A DNA stretch of 64,000 nt from Eonycteris spelaea (lineage: Eukaryota; Chordata; Mammalia; Chiroptera; Pteropodidae), in the NCBI GenBank assembly GCA_003508835.1, contig PUFA01000006.1, positions 8,246,001-8,310,000 of the forward strand. The letters run 5' to 3'. Below, piece by piece: positions 1-13,251 of this stretch. The notes beneath the pieces were generated by a model. The model ran no database searches. It worked only from the letters and a program-made list of their open reading frames with translations, and had not been told where the DNA came from. The translations under genes were made by a program, and so were the position numbers. Numbering within the stretch: the stretch's first letter is position 1; every line of letters begins with the position of its first letter.

Positions 1-2280
1 AATGCAGGGCCACAGAAGCCACTTTAATTCCTAAACTTTCCACCAAAGAAACAAAACACTCCTTCCCTGGCCTCAAAACCTTATCTTCATTTAGCTAAGC
101 CCGTGTCTCCTGCCTGTAAGAAGGAGGAAAGCTCTATTGTTGTACACTGAAAGATCCACATTTGACTATGATTCTTAGCCAGTAGCTCTGTGCCCGCAAT
201 AGAGTAAAGCAGCACTGCTTAGGGCCAAGGGAGATGCACAGAGAATCCTGTGGTGGCTCGGTCAGCTGGTTGATCAGAGAAGAACCCAAAGAGGAGATGA
301 GCTTGAGTTGTATCTTGGAGATGGAAGGAATCAGAGAGCAGAGAGGAGGAAGGGGGGCACTTTGGTAGAGGAGTTTAACATAGACCTTCTCATTCACATA
401 GCTCTTTAAAGCTTACAAAGTATGTTCACATGTGCAATCTCATTTCATCCTCATTGGGCTGCAGGTCCCAGAGGTACTGTCTCATTTGAGAGGCAATATA
501 GTGTAGCAATTATGAGTGCAGTCTTTGGATTTCTGGCTAAATGTGACAGATGGAGTGCGTGCATTTATATCTTCTCTCTCAACAAACCTCACTAAAATAA
601 AAGTAAAGGAATACAAAAGAGGCAATGGTGGACCACAGATGTCAACATGTTTTTAGAAGATGTCAAGTGAATGGAGGAGTTGGAAGAGCTGGGATACCAA
701 GTGCTACAGCAAAGGATGCCAAAGAGGAGTCAGCCAATTGGAGACTTAGGACCAGGGAAAGAACAAATACTTGAGGCAACAGTTACCGCAGAATGTAGGA
801 GTGAGGCTTGGGGCTAAGAACAAGGGAATGGGTAGAAAGTCTGTATAAGGAATAGGTCCTTTCCCTATCATACACAGACAACGGACTATGTCTTTCATAC
901 CCTGGCAGGGACTGGAGATTTTATCCTGTTGTAAAAGCAAATGAGAAGGTCTCTATCTAGGAATGCTGGGCACAGTGGAAATCAGGGTAGAATGTCATAA
1001 TGAAAAGAGGGACATTAGGGGAGAGTCTGAAAAATAAGATTCTAGGGCTCACGAGATTCGTTTTCTATGATGCTTGTCGTCACGTGCAAGCCCTCTTATC
1101 TCAGGTGGAGAAAAGATCATTAGATATATATAGAAAGATCAAATAAACTGGGGAGAAGAGATTCACAGAAACAATCGAATGAAATTTCTCAGTGCTAAAA
1201 AGACATGTTTCCAGCGTGAAAAAGCCTACCAAAGGTGTGATGAATACAATGAAAGAAAATAAGCCCATACCAAGTCTCATTAGCATAAACTTTTAGATGG
1301 TCAAGGATACAGGTAAAATCTTTTTTCATACAGAAAGTACAGGATACATGCAAGGGATAACATAGAATCAGGAATGGCAATGGATTCTCAACAGCCACAC
1401 TAGAGCAATGCCTTCAAAATTCTAAAGAATTACTATACCAGCCAAGCTATAAGTCAACTGTGAGGGTAGAATAAAGAATTGTCTGAAATTCAAGATTTCA
1501 AAAATTTTACTTCTCATATATTCTTTCTCGGGAAGCTACTCTAGGATGTGTTCCATCAAAATGAAGAATTAAACCAAGAAGGAAAAAGATGTGGGCCCAG
1601 GAAAAAGGGAGCCCAGAAAAATTACAAAAGGATTCCTCTGAACAACTGTTGTGCAGAAGGCCCAGGGAGTAAGTACACACAGAGCAGGGAGATGGAAAGG
1701 TACGGGAGGGATACCTCCAGGGGAAAACAACAACAACAAAAAGATTTAATAAAATATCTGATGTGTTTCACCATGTGGAAATTAGCATGGTTTTTACATT
1801 CCGTCAAAGAGTTTGGGAAGATTTCATAATAACGATATGGAAAACCAAGAAAATTGAAGAAAGAAAAAAAAAACAAGGCCATTAACACAAGGGAGGACAA
1901 AAAAAAATCTGTACAAGAAAGGTAGTGCAATATTAGTTTCAGCAGTGAATCATGTGTGCAAATCAATAAAGCAAAGCCTAAAGACTGATTTAACAAAAAA
2001 TTGTGATAAAATTATATTATTATATTAGAAGGATGCAAGGGAGAGAGGTGTGGGGATGGAAGACTATAAGAATATTAAATATTATATTACTTCTCATAAT
2101 ATATTAAGAACTAGCATAAAAGCATACTATTCAGAGGTAAATAGCTGCAGACCCAGCTAAAATGATGTTAAGTGGTTGCCTTGATGAATGAGACTTGGGA
2201 AGTTAGGGACTACTATGTTTTTGTGATAAGACTTGTAGTATCAGTGGACTTTTAAAAACCCTGTACAGGTATTGATTTGC
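1..2280. other. Intergenic sequence without recognisable gene
   Basis: I see no coding exon, RNA gene or confidently named repeat in this stretch. The short open frames on both strands have no family resemblance, and the base composition is ordinary AT-rich mammalian intergenic DNA. Short A-rich runs near 1,865 and 1,900 may be tails of decayed retroelements, but no element body could be recognised. Confidence 0.6.
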
Positions 2281-2284
2281 TTAT

Positions 2285-2750
2285 TAAAAAAGGAAACATA
2301 CAGTGCAATATTATTCAGCCTTAACAAGAAGACAATTCCCACAATGCTACAACATGGATGAAACTTGAGGACATTATGTTAATTGAAATAATCCAGTTAC
2401 GAAATAGACAAACACTGTATGATTCCACCATATGTGATCCTAGAGTAGTCAAATTCAGAGAGAGAGAAAGTAGAATGGTGGCTGCCAGGGGCTGGAAGTG
2501 GGGGAGAAATTGGGAGTTATTGTTTAATGGATGTAGAGTTTTACTTTCGCAAAATAAAAAGTTCTAGAGATGAATGTAGTGATAGTTACACAACAATGTG
2601 AAAGTACTTAATACCACTGAACTGCACATTTAAAACAATTATTATGGTAAATTTTGTTATTTTTTACCACAATTTAAAAATATATAAATAATTAAAAAAT
2701 TGTTTAATATGGTAAATTTTGTTATGTGATGTTTTACAACTAAAAAATTT
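2285..2750 (+). mobile_element. L1 LINE 3' end fragment (old)
   Basis: The sequence follows the end of L1 ORF2 and its 3' untranslated region in sense orientation. It has the characteristic run describing a single hybridising 'attattcagcc' start, 'catggatgaa' about 65 bases later, 'tggtggctgccaggggctgg' near 2,477, and 'gaactgcacatttaaaa' near 2,620. It ends in an AT-rich tail in which a 17-base piece is duplicated (2,644-2,660 and 2,709-2,725). Old mammalian L1 (L1MA/L1MB type) is likely; the subfamily is inferred. Confidence 0.75.
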
Positions 2751-3199
2751 TCAATTAAAAAAAAAGAACACAGCCTATGATTCAGATTTCCAGAAGACTA
2801 AATGTAGAATTAGGATGTAGGGATCAAGTGTAAACCCCAAGAAGGCAGAGAGTTTTGCTCTCTGCTCACTGCTATATCCCTGGAGCCTAGCATAGTAGTC
2901 ACTCAATAAACAAATATAGTGAGCACTCGATAAAAGCTATTTATTATTATTTATATTTGTCTCAGGGTACATCCCTTCATGCTAGAACATCAGCATTGCT
3001 TCTCATCATGCATATGTGCACATGGACACGCGTGCACACAAGTATGCAGAAAAACCTCAGAGCATATACTTCAAGTACTTCTGAGTAAACTCAGAATGAC
3101 TCTGCACGGCAAGCTTTATTACCCCATTTTTCAGATGAAGAAAGTGAGGCCATATAGCCCATAAATGGGATAACCAGCATTTCCAATCTCGGTCTTCAG

Positions 3200-3600
3200 A
3201 CTCCAAGTCTGTATCCTTCCCTCGGCAGCCGACGGCTGAAGAGTTGCAGAAGCACAGAGCTGAGAAATCGCCTCGATTTAATGGGAATGATAAATGGACC
3301 TGCGTGGCTGGAAAAGAAGAGGAATTGTGCAGATGAGTAGTAGGAGATGAATCAGAGGTGTGCAAGTTTTTCAGAGGGTGGGGAGGGCCTTGAATGTCAA
3401 GTGTGGGGGCCTAGGATTTATTCAGAAGCAATGTAGAGCCATTGAAAGTCTTCATGTGAAAGAAGCCTTTTAAGAAGCTTTATTCGGCAGCAGAATGCAG
3501 TGTGTACTGGAGTGGAAGGCTGAAAAGGCTCTTAGGAGGCTGCCACAATGAAATGAGAATGTTCTAAACTGGCACATTGGAGGCAATGGCAGAATAATGA
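3200..3600 (-). mobile_element. LINE-2 (L2) fragment, antisense
   Basis: The plus strand reads like antisense L2: a gene-trap-like purine-rich text with phrases such as 'gggccttgaatgtcaagtg', 'gtagagccattgaaagtctt' and 'ttaggaggctgc', in the order found in the L2 3' half. It is diverged, with no intact frame. The boundaries are approximate. Confidence 0.5.
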
Positions 3601-4024
3601 AAAATCAATACAGTTTATAAAGCTTTAGTCAGACTAATCAGGAAGAGTGGAGAGAATATTCACCTTACCAATATCAATATCAGGAACCAGAAGGAGATTA
3701 TGACTATGGATTCTACAAAAATTAAAAGAATGATAAGGGAGTTCCACGACAACTTTATGCCAATAAATTTGACAGCTGGATAAAAATACAAACTTCCTGA
3801 ATTATTCAAGAAGAAATAGATAGCCTTACATTTGTTCAAGACACCACATCTTGTTTCTAGGTAAAAGAGATGAGCCAATAACTTACCATTGCTCGTTGCA
3901 TCAAGTCTTGGCATTCAGTGCCACCAAAGGGCCCTTCTCATTCATCAGGCCCACCAAAGACTAGGTTAGGCTGGTTTAAAGTAGATTTTCATTTCTTGTA
4001 GTCAGAAGAATCTTGACTAATCTG

Positions 4025-4460
4025 GGTTCTTTTCTATTAATTTTATTTTATTATTAGTTTCAAGTACACCATACATTGGTTAGACATTTATATAGTTTAT
4101 AAGACAAGCCCCTAATTGCTCTTTCTCTCCTCTGGCTCTCCACCTAGACATTACATTAATGCTACTGCATCCTCTATGCCATGCTCCCCTTCCCATGACC
4201 ATCTATCAACTACTAATTTGTACTTCTTTAACTCTTCACCCCTTTCTCCCAGACCCTCAACCTCCCTTCCTCTGGCCTCACCAGATTGTCCTCTATATTT
4301 GTGAAACTGTTTTTGATCAGTTTTTTGTTTGTTTGTTTGTTTTGTAGATTCAGCATATAAATGAAATCACATGGTATTTATACTTCTCTGTTTGACTTAT
4401 TTCACTCAGCATAATAATGTCTAGCTAGGACCATCCATGTCGTTGCAAATTAATCCTGGT
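4025..4460 (-). mobile_element. L1 LINE 3' end, antisense
   Basis: This is an antisense L1 3' segment. It contains 'tagacatttatatagtttat', the 'atgaccatctatcaactact' block, a (TTTG)n run at 4,322-4,342, and the 'gaaatcacatggtatttata' and 'cttatttcactcagcataat' blocks, ending near 'ccatccatgtcgttgcaaat'. This form of L1 3' end is one I associate with laurasiatherian mammals, which is why it matters for guessing the host; that link is from memory. Confidence 0.75.
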
Positions 4461-5428
4461 TCTTACAGGCTGAATTTAAGGGTGACGCAGCCTGTGGTGT
4501 CTGTCCATGGTGCTGATCCTGTGCCCTTGTTCACTGCTTATGCATGGAGTCAGGGCCACTGAATGTACCCCAGGCAACCCGGGCCCAGTGGGTTCTGTCC
4601 AGGGTCCTGAGCACAATCCTTATTTGTCACTACAGCCCTAGGGATCATTATCAGAGCATAACTTTTAGTCACACGCTCCAAATTTGGGGACTCAAGAAGA
4701 TGCTCCCTCTGGCTGTAGCATCAGGGACCTTCGATGATCCTGCAGTGCCCCACTCAGGCAAGGCTGAGGCCAAGCTCTGGTAACAGAAGGCCTAAATAAC
4801 TTGGGGCAGAAAACCATTATCAGTAGACAAGTCCATACCCCTCAGGAAAAGTCTGGCAAGATCAAGGCAGGGAATCAGGACCACTGCCAACTGCGCAGAG
4901 CTCCGTACTTGGAGGGGCAAGAGAAAAAACAAATTGAGAATTGGTGGACGAAGTACAATTGGGGGTAATGGAAGAGGTCACAGCCTGACAGTCATGAGAA
5001 TGTCCAGGGCATCCCTAGATACCATGTGACAAGCCTAGAACAGAACCTCTAAGTCCAGAAGGACCGTGGGCATCTGATAAATCTGAGTCTGTCTGGTTCC
5101 TTCCTGGAAATTGACAGTTAACTCCTCCAAAGGCAATCCAATACTATGGACTAAGTTTCCTTAGATGCAGAACTTCTCCAGGTCAGGGAAAACACTGAGG
5201 CTCTTGCTGTCACCTGCACATGGCACTCAAATGATGAAAAGAGAGACAGAAGTGGGAGCAACCTAAAAAGGCTTTCCACAGAGGGTGCCTCTTGAGGAGA
5301 GTTGAGAGTCAATTTCCAACTAACATCTTTAGTTCTTGCTGTGTGCCAGGGACTGCAAAAATACTTTCACACATACTTCTTTATTTAATCCAAACAATCC
5401 AGCGAGAAAGCTATTTTTAATTCCATAC
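4461..5428. other. Intergenic, nothing recognised
   Basis: The stretch is GC-richer than its flanks but has no splice-flanked coding exon or known RNA. One open frame (4,544-4,783) has no family resemblance and no codon-level support. Confidence 0.5.
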
Positions 5429-5465
5429 TGTATTAGTCAGGGTTCTCCAGAGAACAGAACCAATA

Positions 5466-5548
5466 AAAAAATATATATATGTATATATATATACACATAT
5501 ATATAGATATATGTGTGTGTGTATATATACACACACGCACACACACAA
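5466..5548. repeat. (TA)n/(TG)n/(CA)n compound microsatellite
   Basis: This is a run of alternating TA, then TATG/TGTG, then ACAC dinucleotides with few interruptions, inside the ancient repeat starting at 5,429. Confidence 0.9.
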
Positions 5549-5735
5549 ATATAAGAGGAGATTTATTATAGTAATTGTCTCACATGGTTATGGAGGCTGA
5601 GAAGTACCACAATATGTTATTTACAAGCTAGAGAACTAGAAAAGCTGGTGGTATAATTCATCCTGAGTCTGAAGACCTGAGAACAAGGAGCGCTGATATT
5701 CTAAGGCAGGAGATAATGGATATCTCAGTACAAAG

Positions 5736-6010
<275 letters not shown>

Positions 6011-6884
6011 TCCACCTTTTCTCTGTCTTTTTTTTCTACTTGGGCCCCTCAACAAATTGATATCTACTCACATTTGGTGAAGGTGGATCTTCTTTACTGC
6101 TGATTCAAATACTAATATCTTCTGGAAACACCCTCTCAGACACACTCAGATATACTTACCAGTTATCTGGGTATCCCTTAGCTCCATTAAATTGACACCT
6201 AAAATTAACCATCACACATACACAAAGGGAAACTGGAGCATAGAGGGGCAAATGATTTGCAAAAGGTCACATGGTCAATATGGAGCAGAACCCCTGTTTT
6301 TCCACTGCATAGTGTAAGCTCCAAGCCAACCCTGCACCTACTCACTCACTCTGGATTCTCCAAGCAGGCAGTGCCTTTTCAAAAGGCCATCTGTCCTTCT
6401 ACCAGCTGCACCTAGCATGGCCAAATGAGGTGGGTATCAGCCATGCCCTCCTCTTTGGGTCAGGAGCAGCTAGAGAAATTTTGAGCACCCATTAGGCCTG
6501 GGAGTTGCAGGAGGTTTGGAGACTTCAGATGGCAGGGAGGGGGAGGAAACCTTTGTGGAGGGAAGGAGCTGGTGGGGATGGAGTTGGGCTAGGACTGGCT
6601 CCCTGCTGCTCCCAGAATGATTCTCACCTGCCAATCGATGCTTGTGGCTGGAGACTCAACGCAAGTGCTAATCAGCTCCATTGACACACACAGGCTGGGG
6701 CTACAATCCATTTTCACATGGAATAGCAGATCGATTCCTCATTCTCTACAGTCCCCAATCAGCCTCATCAGGCTATCTGTCCTTGACGGGCTGAGAAGCT
6801 GGTTAACTCTCTGCACCTCTAGGCACTTGCAAGCTTTGGCCTTCTATATATTCTCCCCAGATACAATCTCGCTCCCCAAACCAT

Positions 6885-7125
6885 TGCCAGGCAGAGCACG
6901 ACAGTGGAACTCTGGACTGGGAGTCCAACAGGCCTGGGTTCCAGTCTCAGATCGGCATCCAATTTTGTGAACTTGACAAGTCACTTCATCTCTTCTAACC
7001 TCAATTTTCTCATCTGTGTAATGGGGATAAAAATTTCAGCTCTGCAGGGTCTCTGTGAGCATCCCAATTATAGCTAGAGAATGTAAATTTGGAAAACACT
7101 GCAAAACACAGCTAATATAAAGCAC
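6885..7125 (+). mobile_element. MIR SINE
   Basis: The order of motifs fits MIR in sense orientation: a 'ggactgggagtccaacaggcctgggttc' type block (here 6,915-6,942), 'cttgacaagtcacttcatct', 'cctcaattttctcatctgtg' and 'aatggggataa'. It is diverged but all the core is present. Confidence 0.75.
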
Positions 7126-8470
7126 AGGCTGTTGCTCCTAGAAGAATAGATTCTTTACCCGAATCTGGTCCTTTCCTTTCACCTTAAACCCTATCTTGAA
7201 GATCTGACAATTCTGGGAGGAAAGCTCTGTTGACAAAGGCCTCGGAGAGGTTTTCTCTTCTCTCCAGTTATGCTAAGTAGCCAAAACAGCTCTCGAGTCC
7301 TTGTTCTCCTGATATGATCAGGGGTGAATCTTTATCAGTTGTCCTGGTCTCATCTGGGCCAGTTTTCTCAGTTTTTCAATGAGGGCCAGGAAGCTAAGCA
7401 GATCTAAACAGTCACTAGAAATAAAGTCTTACCAGCCACCTCTGAAGCTAGAATAGCGCACACCTGGACCCAGATACTGCAAAGGAGCCCAGGCCATTAC
7501 TGTCCCACCATGGGTTCTGCACAGTCATCTGAACTCCCCCAGACCTGCCAGCCTGATGAGCTCTCCAGAGAGATTCCTGCCTTATTACTCACATGGATAA
7601 CTGCTTGGAGAATATCTCAAATAGAGGGCCACCCAGCTCAGGGCCTGCATTTCCTGACCGTGCTCTCAGTTCCTCCTTTTCCAGAGCATTCACAGCCAGC
7701 TACCCCGTTCAGAACTTTTCTCACATCCATGCTCTCCTCACCAGCCCCTGTCCTGACTGCACAATTTCCCACTGGATGATGCTACCAGCCCCTCTCATTG
7801 GTTTGCTGGGGCAAAGTTTCTCTCCCTCCTCACAGTGGCTTCAACACCTTTGCTAAAATACATGCCTGACTGTGTCATGCCCTTGCTTTAAAAGCAATGG
7901 GTCCTTTCCATCACCCTGGGAAATGGGGAGCAGCTGGAAAGGGGCCCACCCCCTCACCCGACACACAATGCAAGTTCCTGGGGAACTTTATGCTCAACCA
8001 TTCGTAGGTGACTTACTTCTGGGTTGGGGTTTCCTACACAGCAGAGCAGCTCTCTCACTGATATCTACTGAAAGTGAGCGTTCCACACAAAGGTTAAAGA
8101 GATTTTTTTAAAAAGGTAAAAAGTGAGTAAGCAAATAAATAAATAAATAAAAGCAATGGCTCCTTTTAAGATGTTACTATTATGGAAAATTGAGTGAAGG
8201 ATATCTTGGAATTGTCAGCACTACTTTGTAACTTTTCTGTAAATCTAAAATTATTCCAAAGTAAAAAGTTTATTTAAAAAAGTAAAGGTTCACCATGCCT
8301 CTTACCCTGATATCCAAAATCCCCTGGCAAACCCCCTGTTCCCAACTGCCTTCTCACATTTCCTGAGGATGTCATCCTGTTGGAAACCTCAATACTATTA
8401 CATTGTTTGGAATGCTCTTCTTTGCATCCTTAATTTTCCACCCTGTCAGCCTGATGAGTTCCTAGCTAGT
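7126..8470. other. Intergenic, nothing recognised
   Basis: No coding exon or RNA gene is apparent. Open frames at 7,510-7,779 and 7,593-7,856 overlap each other in different frames and resemble no family. An A-rich (AAAT)n patch lies at about 8,133-8,152. Confidence 0.5.
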
Positions 8471-8474
8471 CATT

Positions 8475-8742
8475 TTTATTTATAAAACATTTAGGTAGTA
8501 CCATGTGCTACTATGTGTATAGTACAAATGCCATGTTCTAAGCACTTTACAAATATTAACTCATGTAATCTTTACAACGTCTCCATAAGGGAGGTACTGC
8601 TATTAAAGCATTTTACAGATAGGGGAACCGAGGCACAGAGAAATTAAGTAACATGCCCAAAGCTACACAGAGTTGATATTCAAACCCAGGCACTCTGAAC
8701 CCAGCCTCCATGCTCTTAACTAGTACACTGTGCTACCTCTTC
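8475..8742 (+). mobile_element. MIR SINE
   Basis: The MIR core is easy to read: 'ctaagcactttacaaatatt', 'taatctttacaacgtctcc', 'attttacagataggggaacc', 'gaggcacagagaaattaagt', 'aacccaggcactctgaaccc' and 'tgctcttaactagtacactg'. Confidence 0.85.
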
Positions 8743-8880
8743 ATCTTTCAGAATTCAGCTCAAATGTCACCTCCTCTGGAAGCCTTCCTTGACTTCTTTC
8801 CAAAATATTACTCTTTCCTCCACTCTCAGATCCCATGGCCCTTTGTTCATTCATTTGTTCATCCATTAACTCATTCATTC
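8743..8880 (+). mobile_element. LINE-2 3' end fragment
   Basis: The sequence 'cagaattcagctcaaatgtc' followed by 'ctctggaagccttccttgac' is the characteristic 3' terminal text of L2 in sense orientation. It is followed by CATT-rich sequence (about 8,848-8,882). Confidence 0.7.
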
Positions 8881-10924
8881 AATATTTATTGAAACATTTA
8901 TTGAACATTCACTATGGCTTATCACTTTCTAGGCACTGGGGATATATCCATCAACAACAGTCTGTATAATCCTATGTTAGAATTATTTGTTGATCCCTCT
9001 CCCTGTGGACTATTCCTTGAAGGTGTTAAACTTTGTAAGTCCTTTAGAATTGCACAGAATCTGGCATGCACTTTGTCCTCAGTAAATGTGTTTTCCAGAA
9101 ATAAATGAATAGTTATCAAGAATGGTGATGACGGTAATGATAATGTCAGTCATTCAGATGAATCTGGTGTGTGACTGTGACAGTACAGGCCAGGGGCCAG
9201 ATACATTGTCACAGTCAAGCCCCAGGCCAGGAGGCTCCTGGGGAGATGACAAGTACCTTCTGCATGTAGACTAAGCCGTTGTTGTCACTGTGATTATTTC
9301 TGTTATTAGTGTTGGTGTTATGTTACAGCGTGGCGGGTGCCAGCAGCAAGCTGGCCTGCCACACTTCCTCATGGCAGGAGAAATATCAGGGAAGCAAATG
9401 ATCTTAGAAGATGAGCAGCAAGGAGGACCAGGTTCAGGATGGGCTTTCAGCCTGGAGTCTCAGGAGTCCAAACGTCAGTTCTAGGTGCTGGATCAGGACA
9501 CATTTGTATCATACTCTTGTCTCCACAGTTCAAAGCCCTAGATATATCGGGGAGTGAGGATGTTGAGGAGGAGTGCTATAAACAATGGACCACCAGATTA
9601 AAGGACATTAATTAACAGGGCTCGTCAAATGTTCCTCTGATCAGAGCCTTAAGGGGTGGTAGGGTACTTAAGGGTGGTGGACTCCAGGTGGAAGTTAGAT
9701 TTGGGGTGGGAATGAGAAGGGGACAGATAAGGCAAGGTTTAACACCATCCTGAGTTCTTTTATAGTCCCAAACCCTGGGAGGAGTCACAGCAGACTTCCT
9801 GATTCTGTATAATCTCCTTAGGAACCAAAAGTCGGATGGCACAAATGATATTTCTGATGTTTCTGCACTCCTCTATGAATCTTCCTAAAGGATCCCAGAC
9901 TCACTATCTCAAATGATTACAGGTTTATTGGGCCACTGGAATTTTTGAAAAGTCATTAGGTCCATTCCCCTGCCTCTGAGTGAGAAGTTGAAACAATTAC
10001 AGATATTAAATAGCACTGTTTGCCAGTAATGTGCTTGGTGCAGTCAGTTTCAGACAGTACAAGGCAGCAAAAGATCTCTGATCATGAATCACTTCAATTC
10101 TACTGTAGCAGAGCTGTGTTTTTGGCCATCAGCAGGTGTAACCACCCTAGTCCCTAAAGGGTAATAAAAGGAGCAGGAAGGTGTCATTTGTCTGATAGCT
10201 CTGGGATGCAAAAACATCAGCCAGCAATGATGCTTGTGTTTTAGGCAAGTCCCACCCTGGGATGATTGGGTGCGGGGATGGAAAATGGGAGATATTTCCA
10301 GGAGAAGGCTTCCTTTCCAGGTGGAGAAGCTAAAGCTTGGAGGGCAAGACTCAGTTGCAGAGTCTGCCCAATTTCTAGGTCTCTGCTTTCCAATTTAACC
10401 TATTTCCCTAGGACTGGCCTCATTCTAAAGCCTTCTAACTTAAATCCAAACTTCTTTTTTTGCAGGTCAGTAGTGGGGAAGCAGGAGAGGCCAATTTGAA
10501 TTTAGAAGGTTTTTAAAATCTGTCCAAGCTCTTTTTCTCTAAGACTTTGCTTCTATAGCATCAGGGTACCTTGGGCCAGGAAGGATATTAGCTTTCAGGA
10601 TATTTATTCCAAAGCTGCACAGTTTACCCATTTGTACTTTAATCTTTCTCTGGCTACCCCAAACATGCCGTCATCTATCCCTGCCTTCTCCCCTGCTTTG
10701 CCTCTCCAGGTGAGGGTTTGGTGGACTGCCTTCCCCCTTCTACACTTTGGTTTGGTACTCTGCCTTCTGTCTGGCCTGATTCCCTTCTGGCCCAACCACT
10801 CCTGTAATGAACTTCCCACAGTGGTGGATGGCTCTAATGGACAGTTCTTACTGGGTATTGATTGGCCCTATGCACAGCTACTTAACAGCTCTGGAGCTTG
10901 AACAAATGACTTTGAAGATGATGA

Positions 10925-10925
<1 letters not shown>
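8881..10925. other. Intergenic, nothing recognised
   Basis: This is mostly unique-looking sequence. Part of 8,884-8,960 resembles the very common mammalian phrase describing 'tatttattgaacattcacta...ggcactggggatat' seen at the edge of old repeats. No exon, RNA gene or promoter could be supported. Confidence 0.5.

Positions 10926-10968
<43 letters not shown>
10926..10968. repeat. (CAA)n microsatellite
   Basis: About 14 nearly perfect CAA units follow 'atgaaaa' and abut a MIR element. Confidence 0.95.
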
Positions 10969-11170
10969 TTTATTGAATACATATTTACACCAGGCATTAG
11001 GCAAAGCACTTTGTTTTATCTCATTTCATTCTCACAATGATTTAAGATAAGTAGAATGAACTTTCATGTTCATTCCCCATTTTATAGAAAACGAAACTCA
11101 AAGAAGATGAGCATATTGGTCAAGATCTCCCAATTGGTAAGTGGTAGAGCCAGGATTCAAACTCAGGCTT
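10966..11170 (+). mobile_element. MIR SINE
   Basis: Sense MIR core: 'tttattgaatacatatttac', 'caggcattaggcaaagcact', 'ctcatttcattctcacaatg', 'attccccattttatagaaaa' and 'gccaggattcaaactcaggc'. Confidence 0.8.
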
Positions 11171-12380
11171 ATTTTATTTCCAAATACAAGTTTTTATATC
11201 TTTTTATTGTCTAATTGCTGTGGCTAAACTTCCAATACTACGTTGAATAGAAGTGGTGATAGTGGGGATTCTTGTTTCTAATCTAAAAGTAAAAGCTTTC
11301 GGCTTTTCACTGTTGAGTATGATATTAGCTGTTGGTTTGTCACATATGGCCTTTATTATGTTGAGGTATTTTCCTTCTATACTCACTTTGTTGAGAGTTT
11401 TTATCATAAGAGGATGTTAAATTTGTCAAATGGTTTTTCTGCATCTTTTGAGATGATCATATGATTTTTATTCTTTATTTTGTTAATGCATCATGATTTA
11501 TGGATGTTGAACCATCCTTGCACCCTGGGATAAATCCCACTTGGTCATGGTGTATAATCCTTTTAATGTATTGTTAAATCCATTTGGATAATATTTTGTT
11601 GAGAATTTTTGCATTGATGTTCATCAAGAATAGTGGCCTGTAATTTTCTTTTTTTGTAATATCTTTGTCTGGTTTTGGTATCAGGGTAATGCTGGATTCA
11701 TATAATGAGTTTGGAAGTTTTCCTCCTTTTAATTTTCTGAAATAGTTCAAGAAAGATAGGTATTAATTCTTAAAATATCTGGTAGAATTCACCTGTGAAG
11801 TCATCTGGTCCTGGACTTTTGTTGTTAGGAGATCATGGATCAATTTCATTGTTAGTAGTCACAATATTTAAAATTTTAGTTTCTTCCTGGTAAAGTCTTA
11901 AAAAATTATATACCTCTAGGAATATTTTCATTTCTTTTAGGTTATTGGCTTTGTTGGCATATAATTTTTTGTAGTATTCTTTAATGATTTCTTGTTTTTC
12001 TGTGGCATCAGTTGTAACTTGTCTTTCATTTGTGATTTTATTCATTTGGACTCTCTCTTTTTTCCTTGATGAGTTTGGCTAAAGGTTTGTCAATTTTGCT
12101 TATCTTTTCAAAGAACCAGCTCTTAGTTTTATTGATGTTTTTCTATTATTTTTTAAATTTTCTATTTTGTGTTTATTTCCTCTCTGATCTAAGTTATTTC
12201 CTTTCTTCTGTTTACTTTGGGTTTGTTTGTTCTTTTTCTAGTTCCTTTAGATTTTCAGTTAGGTTGTTTATTTAGAAAATTTTCTTGTTTCTTGAGGTAG
12301 GCCTGTATAGCTATGAACTTCCCTCTTAAAACTACTTTTGCTACATCTCATAAATTTCTAGGATCAGTTTTGGTACCAAA
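11171..12380 (-). mobile_element. L1 LINE ORF2 remnant (reverse transcriptase region), antisense
   Basis: On the minus strand two separate open stretches match L1 ORF2. One at 11,204-11,407 contains '[17 protein letters not shown]', the conserved segment before the reverse-transcriptase core. The other at 11,833-12,045 contains 'EYYKKLYANKANNLKEM', the segment just upstream. Further plus-strand text up to about 12,376 ('caaagaaccagctcttagtt', 'cttgtttcttgaggtaggcc', 'cttccctcttaaaactactt') is the antisense of the preceding ORF2 region. Frames are broken by stops and shifts, so it is a dead copy truncated at both ends. Confidence 0.88.
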
Positions 12381-13250
12381 TATTTTGCATAAGTTTCCTA
12401 GAAGCAGAGCCAAAATTAGGATACTTATTCATCATTTATTTCTGGAGGAGTACTCTCAGGAGAAAGGGAGTAACAGAAGCGAGATAAGGCAAGGGGAAAA
12501 AGCTAAGCAAGGATGTGGTCTTGGCTGTAGACTACCTTTACGCTGATCCACAGGGAGACTCTGGAGGACAAACTATTTCACTTTAAATTGAGGGAACTGA
12601 TTTTTTCACCCTTGTGTCAATCAGTCATTGGCTGGGGGGACGGTATAGGTACATAACCTCTCAGGCAAAAATGCCTCCTACATTGCTGAGGGAAATTCTC
12701 TGACTAAAGGGACAGTTGTGAGTTGTTACCAAACAACATTTTTAGCAACTGGGGAATAGCAGCTACCACAGGTAGGTAAAAGGGCAGAGCATCGACAGTA
12801 TCCAATACATTAACATTTCTGAATATTTAGGAGGTGAGCTTCTGATCTCCAGTCTAACGTTGTCCCTCCACTATTGTCTAAGCTCACAGAGTCTTTTGAG
12901 TGTTGGCTGCACTGATACTTCCATGTCACCTTGAGCTTGAGAGTCTTGGCAAGGTGGGTAGCTTACCATATTATAGCCATATACTCTAGATACAGTACAG
13001 TTATTCTTTTATAAGATCCTCCCAAACTCCTCAGGGTTCATGAAGAATCAGGATATGCTTCCTTATATTGATGGAACCAACCAAAACCTGCATCCCCTTC
13101 CTATCTCAAAAGAAATACAAAGCAAATCTCTCTTCTGAATATCCCTTTTATGAATAAGGAAACTGAGGTTTAATAGATTTTGCACCAATATTGGAAAAAG
13201 TAGAGATGGGACCAGAGTTAGGTGTTGATTACAGTCCTCCTGCTACATTA
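12381..13250. other. Intergenic, nothing firmly recognised
   Basis: The beginning (12,395-12,690) has the feel of a decayed LTR or MER repeat ('cctagaagcagagccaaaat'), but I cannot assign it. No coding exon is seen. Confidence 0.4.
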
Positions 13251-13251
13251 G

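Noticed and set aside
11833..12275. Open frames on both strands as host genes
   Set aside because: They are the two strands of a decayed L1 ORF2 region.
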